Of a DNA stretch of 64,000 nucleotides, positions 6,415-13,542 are shown piece by piece. This DNA comes from Eubacterium sp. 14-2 (lineage in GTDB: Bacteria; Bacillota; Clostridia; Lachnospirales; Lachnospiraceae). Numbering within the stretch: position 1 is the stretch's first letter; each line of letters starts with the position of its first letter. The notes under the pieces are model-generated. The model was given only the letters and a program-made list of their open reading frames with translations, was not told the origin of the DNA and did no database searches. The position numbers and the translations under genes were made by a program. The stretch spans positions 814,911 through 878,910 of the forward strand of contig NZ_KE159567.1 in assembly GCF_000403845.2 (NCBI RefSeq), given 5' to 3'.

Positions 6415-7651
6415 CTGGTCACAGATCGGCAGTCTTATGGATTTTTGCACAGTGTATTTCACCACTCAGCTTGTGCGATGCGTAGCTTTTTCCTTTATAT
6501 TTGCCGGGCTTGTGATGCTGCTTCGGAAGATGTTTTTTTCAGGATGGACTTTCTTAAGGGGACTGTTATGGTCATCATTCCTGCTCATCCCGTTCCTTGG
6601 AAAGCTGAAGCTGTATTATGAAAATAAGGCTGTGTTGAACATAACGTGGCGGCTGACAACAGCAACCATGTCATGGATTTGGGCTGACCGTATTTATATG
6701 GCAGGCATTTTTATAGCTGCCATCTTCATATTCGGAAAACGGCTTCGCCTTCGGAAATCTGTAGCAGGGATGGAAAAGTCTTCCCTGGATAATATCCAGA
6801 TCAGAGTTACAGACATGAATGTCACGCCGTTCACGGTCGGGCTGCTGAAACCAAAGATTGTCATTCCTAAAGTAATGCTGGGGAGCCACGGCAGGGATGA
6901 ATTAAGGACTGTTGTACAGCATGAACAGACGCATATTCGGTTAGGGCATTTATGGTTCGGTCTTGCATGGGATATCCTGCGCTGCCTTTTGTGGGTGAAC
7001 CCATTCCTGACGATCTTCCAGAAACAGTTCCGTGCGGATATGGAGGATGTCTGCGACAGGGTGTGCATACAAAGCAGCGGGAGAACGGCGCACGAATATG
7101 GTCTGGCATTGCTGAAAACCCTGAAACTGCTGCGCTCTGGCTCAGATGATACGCCTTCCGCCGTTACCTATGCTGGGGAAAGGGAATTTACAGACATGAA
7201 AAGGCGGATGGGTGAAATTGCCAGTTTCCGCCCATACAAAAAAAGGATGTGTGTGGGCATGGCAGCCGTAGCTTTTCTGATGATTGCGGCCATTTTACTG
7301 GCGGTACATACACATTCCTATGCACGATGCAATGAAAGCAGAGAAATTATGGTTGGAAATTATGACGGGAAATCCCCAATTATTTCCTACGATACCGAAG
7401 AATTAAGCCAGATGATTTCATATGATGACAGATACGTTTATGTTAAGAGGCAAGCCTTTGAGGATTTTTTAGAAGAAAACAATGCAGAAGGGGAAATATG
7501 GATTGTTTTCGGCGGGTTTTACAAGCTGCCAGGTTTAACTGGCATAGCACAAAGTTGTATTTACGAAAACAATTCAGAGGATGAGGTAGTGCGGATTCCT
7601 TATGAAAGCATCACGGACGACTGGTATTTTTGGTTACTTAAAATGTTATAA
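6407..7651 (+). CDS. BlaR1-like M56 family membrane metallopeptidase
   Basis: 414 residues from ATG 6407, which has GAGGGTGG upstream and overlaps the repressor stop; a GTG 33 bp earlier is less likely. Membrane helices lie near residues 20-40, 45-65 and 82-105 and at about 280-303. The metal site is HEQTH at 172-176 with E213 in MEDVCDRVC. The C-terminal 110 residues, after the last helix, are predicted outside. They are rich in Tyr, Asp and Glu and show no penicillin-binding motif. It is the sensor/protease partner of the repressor at 5992, with an unknown signal. Confidence 0.84.
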   Translation: MPDWSQIGSLMDFCTVYFTTQLVRCVAFSFIFAGLVMLLRKMFFSGWTFLRGLLWSSFLLIPFLGKLKLYYENKAVLNITWRLTTATMSWIWADRIYMAGIFIAAIFIFGKRLRLRKSVAGMEKSSLDNIQIRVTDMNVTPFTVGLLKPKIVIPKVMLGSHGRDELRTVVQHEQTHIRLGHLWFGLAWDILRCLLWVNPFLTIFQKQFRADMEDVCDRVCIQSSGRTAHEYGLALLKTLKLLRSGSDDTPSAVTYAGEREFTDMKRRMGEIASFRPYKKRMCVGMAAVAFLMIAAILLAVHTHSYARCNESREIMVGNYDGKSPIISYDTEELSQMISYDDRYVYVKRQAFEDFLEENNAEGEIWIVFGGFYKLPGLTGIAQSCIYENNSEDEVVRIPYESITDDWYFWLLKML

Positions 7652-7708
7652 GCATTTCGTGTAAAAGAAATGGATTTCAACTAAATTTATTATCAAGGAG
7701 GAAAAATT

Positions 7709-8464
7709 ATGGCAATGGAGATTACAAACAATTACAGCAGCTATGCGGCACAGAGCAATGCGGCAGGCAGCACGAAAAAGAAGGAAACTGAAAGCACATC
7801 AGAAACAGCAGGGAGCAGCAAGTCAAGAAGCACATCGGATTATGTGAATGAACTGGCAAAACTTGTTCCAAGTGTGGAACTTAAGGTTGGGAATTCTTTT
7901 TCAACAGCTAAAAGCGGTAAAACATTGACGATCAATCCGCAGCTTTTGGAAAAGATGCAGAATGATCCGGAGAAGGAAAAAGAAATGAAAGAATTGATTA
8001 AAGGTGTTGAATCGGCGGTGAATATGCTGGACAGCGTAATGAATGCCAGTGGATGGAATGTGGTATTTAAGCATGATTATATAGATGAAAACGGAAAATA
8101 CCGCCAGATTGCCCTTGTCAGAAATGACTTTATGCTGAATATGAGCGACAAGCTCCGGGAAGAAAGACGGAAAAATTCTGAAAAATTTATTGAAAAAACG
8201 AAAGAAAAGGCAGCAGAAAAGAAAGTAAAATTAGAGGAAACATTAGAAGAAAAGAAAGCGGAGAATGCAGAGGATGGAACGGTAACTCCGAACAAAGCAG
8301 AGCAGCTTTTACATGAAAAAATGGATGATTCCAAAGACGGGACAATTTATCTGAATGACACAGATATCCGGACGATTATCGAAGCCGCCCAGGAAGAGGA
8401 TGCGGGCAAAACCGTAGTGAAAGATCAGCCGCAGGTTGGTGCAAATCTGGATTTGAAGATATAA
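7709..8464 (+). CDS. DUF6033-like hypothetical protein
   Basis: 251 residues, no signal peptide and no membrane segment. The N-terminus (about 1-48) is rich in Ser, Thr, Asn and Ala with a Lys/Glu patch and looks disordered. A folded core (about 49-150) contains YVNELAKLVPSVELKVG, a Gly/Lys/Thr stretch and IALVRNDFMLNMSDKL. Residues 150-205 form a long charged helix of Lys/Glu heptads, probably coiled coil. I recall this core as the DUF6033 family; function unknown. It starts 57 bp after the M56 gene, after AAGGAGG, and heads a three-gene run with the genes at 8479 and 9047. Confidence 0.7.
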   Translation: MAMEITNNYSSYAAQSNAAGSTKKKETESTSETAGSSKSRSTSDYVNELAKLVPSVELKVGNSFSTAKSGKTLTINPQLLEKMQNDPEKEKEMKELIKGVESAVNMLDSVMNASGWNVVFKHDYIDENGKYRQIALVRNDFMLNMSDKLREERRKNSEKFIEKTKEKAAEKKVKLEETLEEKKAENAEDGTVTPNKAEQLLHEKMDDSKDGTIYLNDTDIRTIIEAAQEEDAGKTVVKDQPQVGANLDLKI

Positions 8465-8478
8465 GAGGAGGCGAGGAT

Positions 8479-9024
8479 ATGAATATCAGCAGTAACAATA
8501 TGAGAGGGTTTTCGCAGTATTCCCTTTTGAATAAACTGTTTTCGCAGAAGAATGGAAATAAATCTGGCGTTTCCAATCAGACGGGTGCGAATGTCAGTGG
8601 AGGGGTGAAGTATAAGCACAGCTATTTGCATTATAACGAGGATGGTGTTCCATGCTTTTCCAAAGAACACGCTGAAAGATGCCTTAAAGGAAGAAGTGAT
8701 TACAAAAAAATCGTGCCTGTGTCGGAACAGGTAAAAGCAGATTTGGCAGAAGTAGTGAAGCAGGATTTCATTAGCACCAATGGAAAAGGAATACCAGAGG
8801 GAAGCAAAAGGCATGATGTAGTTAATAAGTATTTGAGTACAATTTCTGCCAAAGAGTGCGCATCCGCTTCATGGACATTGATTAAAATGGCAGGGGATTA
8901 TGCTACAAGAATGGAAAAATTAGTAAGGGAAAACAATCCGGGATGGAAGCCGGGGGACGCTTTTGACACGAGCATTTTAAACCAGCTTGACGGAACGCTC
9001 GGCGGAGTGGATTTCAGGGCGTAA
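8479..9024 (+). CDS. DUF3879-like hypothetical protein
   Basis: 181 residues. It opens MNISSNNMRGFSQYSLLN, a Ser/Asn-rich start like that of its neighbour. A core follows with YLHYNEDGVPCFSKEHAERC, VSEQVKADLAEVVKQDF and a C-terminal NPGWKPGDAFDTSILNQLD. I recall this arrangement as DUF3879, a family frequent in Lachnospiraceae; no function is known to me. The gene starts 14 bp after the previous stop with AGAGGAGG upstream, so the two are coupled. There is no signal peptide. The free N-terminal polar stretch might be an export signal, which is speculation. Confidence 0.68.
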   Translation: MNISSNNMRGFSQYSLLNKLFSQKNGNKSGVSNQTGANVSGGVKYKHSYLHYNEDGVPCFSKEHAERCLKGRSDYKKIVPVSEQVKADLAEVVKQDFISTNGKGIPEGSKRHDVVNKYLSTISAKECASASWTLIKMAGDYATRMEKLVRENNPGWKPGDAFDTSILNQLDGTLGGVDFRA

Positions 9025-9046
9025 ATTTGGAAATGGAGGATTTGGT

Positions 9047-9829
9047 ATGTCAGTAAATATTGAAGGAAATGTGGGGCAGACCAGTGCGGCAAGCGGCTGG
9101 TATCAGAATGGCAGGGTGGTTAGCGCACAGGAAAAGGAAAAAGATGCACCGCAGCCGAAGGCGGACAATGCGGTGAAGGTTTCCGTTTCGCAGGAGGGAA
9201 TTGAGAACTATCGGAAACAGATCCGTGAAAAAGGGATATCGGGCAGGGTTGTTGCAAAAGGGAACAAGGAGAGTGTTATAAGGCAGGCAAAACAGGCCAC
9301 AAACGCACTGTCTGCAAACGCCTATGGCGGCGAACTGGCAGGGGAGCTGAAAAAGCTGAAAGGGCAGAGGACAGGAAGCGCATACGGCATTGCAGACGAG
9401 ATGGAGGATTCCGTCAGGGCTTATGCGAACCTTTATGATGAGATTGTGCAGGGCTATCAGGACGGCACAAGGGAGCGTTATGTGGAGGATGAAAATTCAG
9501 AGACGGGTTTCCGCAAAATGACAATGGAGGAAGAATTAAGCAGGCTTGACCGGGCATTCCAGAAGATGGCGGACAGAGCGGATGCCAAGGAAATGATTGA
9601 GGGCGAGTTTAAGCGGCTCAGAACTGAAGGAGGGAAAGGGCTTTCCACGAATGCCTCTAAAAAGCCGCAGGGGACGGATGAAAACGTCCCGGAAACAACC
9701 GGGCAGAAAATGAAAAGGCTGGCGCAGGAATGGAGGGATGCTTACAAGACTTCTGGCTCTAAGGAAAGCGGTATGGAGAAAGTGCTATCCATGCTGAATA
9801 GTATGTTTGGCATTAGTAAAAAGGTATAA
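9047..9829 (+). CDS. hypothetical protein of the DUF6033/DUF3879 cassette
   Basis: 260 residues from ATG 9047, chosen because TGGAGG precedes it; an in-frame start 60 bp earlier overlaps the previous gene and lacks a ribosome site. I do not recognise the family. The first 60 residues are polar and low in complexity, then VKVSVSQEGIENYRKQIREK starts a mostly helical core. A helix with MTMEEELSRLDRAFQKMADR follows, and a final helix with LAQEWRDAYKTSGSKESGME. No membrane segment or signal peptide. It shares short polar N-termini and operon position with the two genes before it, which suggests proteins that act together. Confidence 0.65.
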   Translation: MSVNIEGNVGQTSAASGWYQNGRVVSAQEKEKDAPQPKADNAVKVSVSQEGIENYRKQIREKGISGRVVAKGNKESVIRQAKQATNALSANAYGGELAGELKKLKGQRTGSAYGIADEMEDSVRAYANLYDEIVQGYQDGTRERYVEDENSETGFRKMTMEEELSRLDRAFQKMADRADAKEMIEGEFKRLRTEGGKGLSTNASKKPQGTDENVPETTGQKMKRLAQEWRDAYKTSGSKESGMEKVLSMLNSMFGISKKV

Positions 9830-9862
9830 TTGGATATACAGATATAACCTTTACGCCCTATT

Positions 9863-9894
9863 CCGCAGAGGCGCATAAAACTCTGCCTCTGCGG
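9863..9894 (+). terminator. strong hairpin after the three-gene cassette
   Basis: CCGCAGAGGC at 9863-9872 pairs perfectly with GCCTCTGCGG at 9885-9894 around a 12 nt loop. There is no T run, so it may be an mRNA-stabilising or attenuating stem rather than a full terminator. Confidence 0.5.
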
Positions 9895-9952
9895 ACTGCG
9901 AGGGTGCAGGGGAGGCTCTGAACGGGAGAGGGGCTATATAACGGGAGGGATT

Positions 9953-10438
9953 ATGGAAGCAAGTATCAAAAGCAGATACAGCAACGAGGTTTTAGACAGG
10001 ATATTCAGTTATTTTATGAGGATGGTTTTACACTTGCAGAATAGTGGTATTGAGAAACTGCCATTAGAAAATAATTTTGAAGAACCTTTGAAATCTTTTA
10101 TGGACATTGCGGTTGGCTTGATTATTGATGGCCAACCTCCTGAAATAGCAAGCCTGATTTTGGACGCGGAATATGATGCCATATTAAGTGGATCTGCAGT
10201 CAGCGTAAAAACAGCCATGAGCCTGCGGCTGATAAAGGAACTATCATGGCATATCCATTATGATAAAGATTATTATGGTTATCTGCTGTCTACAGTAAAT
10301 TTGTGGGGGAATGAAGTTTTTAAATATGCTTCCCGGACATTTTACCCAAATCCTTCAGAAGAGATAAAGGAAAGGTATCAAATCCACGATTTGATAAAGT
10401 ATATGCCAAAAGAAGCATTCAGATTAGATGATTATTGA
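9953..10438 (+). CDS. hypothetical protein with a MotA-like segment
   Basis: 161 residues, helical, no signal peptide and no clear membrane segment. The stretch DIAVGLIIDGQPPEIASLIL (about residues 51-70) resembles a helix in the cytoplasmic part of MotA/PomA-type stator proteins, but the membrane helices of MotA are absent. I would not call it a motor protein. It begins after GGGAGG at about 9944. It lies between the DUF cassette and the GGADGPT protein and is probably part of the same accessory group. Confidence 0.6.
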   Translation: MEASIKSRYSNEVLDRIFSYFMRMVLHLQNSGIEKLPLENNFEEPLKSFMDIAVGLIIDGQPPEIASLILDAEYDAILSGSAVSVKTAMSLRLIKELSWHIHYDKDYYGYLLSTVNLWGNEVFKYASRTFYPNPSEEIKERYQIHDLIKYMPKEAFRLDDY

Positions 10439-10572
10439 AGGAGAATATATTTCCGTCAGCAACATATCCCCAATAAGCCACAGACTGGCAAGAGCAAAGG
10501 CAGGCATCCCTGGCGTTCTGGCAGATTGGGGAATCGGGAGCAGGATTTATTTTTTGAATGGGAGATGTAGAT

Positions 10573-11223
10573 ATGGGAAAGGGCGAAGGCAGTATATCCA
10601 TTATAGGTGGTGCAGATGGACCTACAAGTATTTTTATCGCCGGAAAAAGCGATAAGGTGAAGCTGACAACACGCATACAAAATTATTTCCGCAAATTAAA
10701 AAGCAACAGAGTAAAAAAGCGGATAACCGCGAATCCCCATACGCTGGAGGAAGTCGTGGAACTGATGAAAAGGGAATACGGCGCTGAGGAGGTTTCGCAG
10801 CATTCTTTTAATTATCAGGAACAGAGAAAGTGCTTAAAGGCATCCCTTGTAATGCGTCACCGCCCGGATTTACTTGGTGAATTGATGGATTTGGAGCCGC
10901 CCGAAAGGGACGATGTGGAGGCTCTAAAGACATTCTTTGAACAGATTCAGAAGCGGGAGAAAATAGCAGCGGAAATTGCAGACGACATCTTACCATTAGA
11001 TTTTCACATATATGAAATTAAGTGTCCTGGGAACTGCATAATGCAGATAGGGGTGGAAACTGTCTGGCAGGTGATAGAAGGCTCATTCAGCGGGGAAAAG
11101 AAAACCATGAAGGAGATGAAGAAGCTGTTCAGGGAAATATATCTGTATTACGGAGTCACTGCCGAAGATATAAAAAATGAGACGGAAAGGTATAAGTCAC
11201 TTTTAGCGGCATTGTGTTCGTAG
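10573..11223 (+). CDS. hypothetical protein with N-terminal GGADGPT motif
   Basis: 216 residues from ATG 10573, which has GGGAG 8 bp upstream; an ATG at 10558 is possible but lacks a ribosome site. The N-terminus reads SISIIGGADGPTSIFIAGK, resembling a conserved segment I recall from the beta subunit of sodium-pumping decarboxylases. The rest has no membrane helices and is no transporter. The remainder is soluble and charged, with HTLEEVVELMKREYGAEEVS and MHKIYE-like helices, and I do not recognise it. The same kind of motif recurs in the unrelated protein at 52545-53549 on the other side of the prophage. Confidence 0.65.
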   Translation: MGKGEGSISIIGGADGPTSIFIAGKSDKVKLTTRIQNYFRKLKSNRVKKRITANPHTLEEVVELMKREYGAEEVSQHSFNYQEQRKCLKASLVMRHRPDLLGELMDLEPPERDDVEALKTFFEQIQKREKIAAEIADDILPLDFHIYEIKCPGNCIMQIGVETVWQVIEGSFSGEKKTMKEMKKLFREIYLYYGVTAEDIKNETERYKSLLAALCS

Positions 11224-11516
11224 ATGCCAGACGTTCCGGCAGGGAAGGAGTTTGCAGTGGGTATTACAGAAATAACAAAAAGCCATCAGGCGAATAGCAC
11301 TGCGGCAGGGAAAGGTATCATCCAAGAAGGAATGGAAGCTGTCTGATTCCCTCCGGGAGAAGATAACAGGATGCGGTGCAGAATGTGTATATGGGGAATA
11401 AGTTCCTCACCCTGCGGAAAAGCGAGGTCGCCAAAGTAGCCCCGGACAGGGCTGGACTTTGACACGAGGGCATAAGTCCAACGGGCTTCACAAATTAACT
11501 TTTCAGGAGGCATGGT
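11224..11516 (+). pseudogene. probable decayed coding remnants
   Basis: A 40-codon frame (11224-11346) begins MPDVPAGKEFAVGITEITKS and then stops. Two further frames continue with coding-like peptides (KLSDSLREKITGCGAEC and NKFLTLRKSEVAKVAPDRAG), each ended by a stop. The GITEITKSHQANSTAA segment recalls the polar N-termini of the cassette proteins at 7709 and 8479. I read it as a degraded member of that group with frameshifts. The evidence is short and could be chance. Confidence 0.35.
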
Positions 11517-11723
11517 GTGAAAAAGAAACTCATTATTGTTTTTGCAGTAATAGCGGTGATTCTGCTGCTGATTCCGGTCAAAAAAGTCTATGAGGATGGC
11601 GGGACGCGGACCTATACATCCCTGACTTATAAAGTGATTGTCTGGAAGCAGATAGACGGGAAAACAGGAACGGAATTTTACATATTCCCTAATAATTTCC
11701 ACCAGTTAGATTATTATGAGTGA
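11517..11723 (+). CDS. small membrane-anchored hypothetical protein
   Basis: 68 residues from GTG 11517, 6 bp after AGGAGG at 11505-11510. One N-terminal membrane helix (KKKLIIVFAVIAVILLLIPV) is followed by KVYEDGGTRTYTSLTYKVIVWKQ and a short polar end. It looks like a family of small Clostridia proteins with a single helix and an outer beta-rich domain, often found near DUF and toxin-like islands. Function unknown. A hairpin closes the unit at 11745. Confidence 0.7.
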   Translation: MKKKLIIVFAVIAVILLLIPVKKVYEDGGTRTYTSLTYKVIVWKQIDGKTGTEFYIFPNNFHQLDYYE

Positions 11724-11744
11724 TTTTTAATACACAAACGATAA

Positions 11745-11788
11745 AAGGGAACCAAGCAGAGCGTAACTGTTGCCTGCCTGGTTCCCTT
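11745..11788 (+). terminator. long hairpin after the small membrane protein gene
   Basis: AAGGGAACCA at 11745-11754 pairs perfectly with TGGTTCCCTT at 11779-11788 around a 24 nt loop. The T tract is weak. It is the first of five hairpins in this stretch. Confidence 0.55.
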
Positions 11789-11819
11789 GTTACATATCAG
11801 TGCGGGGAGGCGGTTGTCA

Positions 11820-11933
11820 GTGGAAAGGATCAGATGCCCGAACCCGAAGTGCGGGCGGCACATCCTTGACATTGAGGAGATGCCGCCGGGCAGGACGGTG
11901 CTTGATTCCCCGCAATACATTAAAAAACGGTAA
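11820..11933 (+). CDS. 37-residue Com-like zinc-knuckle microprotein
   Basis: Short frame from GTG 11820 with GGGGAGG 10 bp upstream, reading MERIRCPNPKCGRHILDIEE, then a Pro/Arg-rich end and a Lys-Lys-Arg C-terminus. CPNPKC is a two-cysteine metal-binding turn like the start of Com-type small proteins (the phage Mu com family) that often sit in front of phage or conjugative element genes. Only one cysteine pair is present, so metal binding would need a dimer or the histidine at residue 13. A good ribosome site and a clean frame argue for a real gene. Confidence 0.55.
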   Translation: MERIRCPNPKCGRHILDIEEMPPGRTVLDSPQYIKKR

Positions 11934-11956
11934 ACAAAAGCGATACATACATTTTG

Positions 11957-12008
11957 GCGGGCGTACTGCTTTTCACGATGAATGTGGATTGCAGTGCGCC
12001 CGCTTTTT
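11957..12008 (+). terminator. rho-independent terminator
   Basis: GCGGGCGTACTGC at 11957-11969 pairs with GCAGTGCGCCCGC at 11991-12003 (one T-G), followed by TTTTT at 12004-12008. It ends the zinc-knuckle unit. Confidence 0.8.
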
Positions 12009-12043
12009 CCAGTTACAGCCAGTAAAAAGATAAACTACGACAC

Positions 12044-12091
12044 ACACCCGATAAAAGCAGCTTGAGCGTTGCTTTATATGTCGGGTGTTTT
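12044..12091 (+). terminator. rho-independent terminator-like hairpin
   Basis: ACACCCGATAAAAGCA (12044-12059) pairs with TGCTTTATATGTCGGGTGT (ending at 12088) with a small bulge, then TTT. No gene lies between this hairpin and the one before it. Confidence 0.6.
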
Positions 12092-12271
12092 CTATTGTTC
12101 AGAGAAAGGACAGGCTATCAGGCGGAACGGCCCCGCAGGATGGCACCGGCAGGCTGCCGGGGAAGCCGGAACAAAATGCTGTCCCCATGAAAGGGGACAC
12201 TATGGCCATTACACGGGCAGGGAACGGATTCCCGACACCCGTAGACAAACATCATATTTTTTCTGTACATA
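12092..12271 (+). other. structured GC-rich non-coding stretch
   Basis: No convincing gene. CCGGCAG-G-CTGCCGG near 12150 and GTCCCC-atgaaa-GGGGAC at 12181-12198 are perfect small hairpins in a locally GC-rich segment. Open frames across it have no family features. It may be a structured leader or small RNA between two terminators. Confidence 0.4.
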
Positions 12272-12307
12272 CCGCAGTTCCTTCCAAGGGGGCTGCGGGC
12301 TTTTTTT
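12272..12307 (+). terminator. rho-independent terminator
   Basis: CCGCAG at 12272-12277 pairs with CTGCGG at 12293-12298, extended by CCTT/AAGG inside, followed by GC and seven T. Confidence 0.75.
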
Positions 12308-12370
12308 ATTCGACACATTTCTATTTTATCCCCGGACATATTACAAAGGAATACATGGTTTTCATTATGG

Positions 12371-12403
12371 GCGTGCCTGCCATTGTGCGGGTGCGCTTTT
12401 TTT
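12371..12403 (+). terminator. rho-independent terminator-like hairpin upstream of the prophage
   Basis: GCGTGCCT at 12371-12378 pairs with GGGTGCGC at 12389-12396 using G-T pairs, followed by seven T (12397-12403). It is the last of the hairpin series and lies about 90 bp upstream of the first phage gene. Confidence 0.6.
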
Positions 12404-12494
12404 GCGTTTTGGTGTATGCGCCTTACAGGGCACGTGCGCCGCCGCTCTGGTCTTGAAACTGTTTAAGCAAATTTCAAGACTGGAGGGAATCTGA

Positions 12495-12887
12495 ATGAAA
12501 ATTGAATACAAGGATGCGGACGGCAGGGTGATGGAACTGGATGTTTCGGATGAGATCGGGCAGTTTTACCTGTCTTCCGTGGAAGAGGCAGAAAAGAGCG
12601 ACAGGAGGAACACAAGGCCGGACCGCCACACATCACTGGAAACCTTTGTGTATGAGGACCAGAGGTTTTTTGCATCCGCCTCAAATCCAATGAAGGAGGT
12701 CGTGGATGACTGCGAGGTTGAGCGGCTGCTTTCCTGCCTGAATGACCGCCAGAGGGAGCTTGTGCGCCGATGCGTGATCGAAGGGTGGAGCTACACGGAG
12801 ATAGCCGCCCAGGAAGGCAAGGACGAATCGGCGGTGCGCCATGCGGTAAAAAGGGCGCTGAAGAAAATGAAAAAAACTTTTTTCTGA
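12495..12887 (+). CDS. sigma-70 region 4-like HTH protein
   Basis: 130 residues. The C-terminal half (about 75-130) is a sigma region 4-type helix-turn-helix: EVERLLSCLNDRQRELVRRC, then GWSYTEIAAQEGKDESAVRH, then KRALKKMKK. The N-terminal part is short and unlike sigma region 2, so it is a partial sigma-like activator rather than a full sigma factor. GGAGGG at 12482-12487 precedes the ATG. As the first gene of the early operon it may bind -35 regions, as small phage transcription regulators do (inference). Confidence 0.78.
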   Translation: MKIEYKDADGRVMELDVSDEIGQFYLSSVEEAEKSDRRNTRPDRHTSLETFVYEDQRFFASASNPMKEVVDDCEVERLLSCLNDRQRELVRRCVIEGWSYTEIAAQEGKDESAVRHAVKRALKKMKKTFF

Positions 12888-12962
12888 CCGTCCGAAAGTG
12901 CGTCCTCCCATGGCTTATGTCAGAGGGTACGGCAAGAACCCTCGGAAATGGAGGAGATGGGC

Positions 12963-13181
12963 ATGGAACACACATTGAGGATCAGTGTTTCAAAAGAGCC
13001 GGCTGACGGCGGGATCGTGAGCTGCCGCAACGTCTCCGTGAGGGAGCGCCTGGTGCGCTTCCTCCTTGGGGAGAAGCGGAGCCTGACCATTATCGTGCCG
13101 GGCGGTTCCGTCCGGGAACTGGCAGTGAGTGAAGTCATGGAAGGAGGAAACGTACATGGGAAAAGTGAAGTTACTGCTTGA
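12963..13181 (+). CDS. small phage hypothetical protein
   Basis: 72 residues from ATG 12963 with GGAGGAG upstream. MEHTLRISVSKEPADGGIVS opens a compact beta-rich protein, followed by CRNVSVRERLVRFLLGEKRS and LTIIVPGGSVRELAVSEV. I recall this small protein from the early regions of other Lachnospiraceae phages; function unknown. Its 3' end overlaps the start of the next gene by 26 bp in another frame, so the two are translationally coupled. Confidence 0.72.
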   Translation: MEHTLRISVSKEPADGGIVSCRNVSVRERLVRFLLGEKRSLTIIVPGGSVRELAVSEVMEGGNVHGKSEVTA

Positions 13182-13542
13182 TGTCATCGGGGACCTGCGT
13201 TCCCTTGCGGACAGCCTGCAGGCCGTTGCGGATGCGGTGGCAGACAGTGGGGCGGCAGAGGCGGAGATGACGACCACGAAGGAGCCGGAGGAAACCGGGA
13301 AAGCGGGCAGGGCCGGGAAGACCGCAAAGAACACGGCGAAGAAGGAAGCAAAGGCGGCAAAGCAGGAGCCGGAGGAAAAGCCGCTGACGCTGGAGGAAGT
13401 ACGCGCGGTGCTGGCGGAGAAGTCCCGCTCCGGGCACACGGAGGAAGTGAGGGCACTGCTGAATAAGCACGGCGCGGATAAGCTGTCGGAGATCGACCCG
13501 GCGGAATATGCGGCGCTGCTTGCGGAAACGGAGGTGCTGTGA
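13156..13542 (+). CDS. phage early hypothetical protein
   Basis: 128 residues from ATG 13156, 7 bp after AAGGAGG; an earlier in-frame ATG lacks a ribosome site. An N-terminal helix (MGKVKLLLDVIGDLRSLADS) leads into a Lys/Ala/Glu-rich linker. A conserved C-terminal helical domain has LTLEEVRAVLAEKSRSGHTE and LLNKHGADKLSEIDPAEYAA. This end is common in phage proteins that sit beside DUF2800 and DUF2815 genes, which suggests a helper of the replication or recombination module. The stop overlaps the next start (TGATG). Confidence 0.7.
   Translation: MGKVKLLLDVIGDLRSLADSLQAVADAVADSGAAEAEMTTTKEPEETGKAGRAGKTAKNTAKKEAKAAKQEPEEKPLTLEEVRAVLAEKSRSGHTEEVRALLNKHGADKLSEIDPAEYAALLAETEVL

Noticed and set aside
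10020-10200. Calling the 9953 protein a MotA homologue
   Set aside because: Only one short segment resembles MotA; the membrane helices and catalytic residues are absent.
12069-12494. Open frames of 123-141 codons in the hairpin array
   Set aside because: They run through terminators, have unusual Cys/Gly/Phe-rich composition and no family features.
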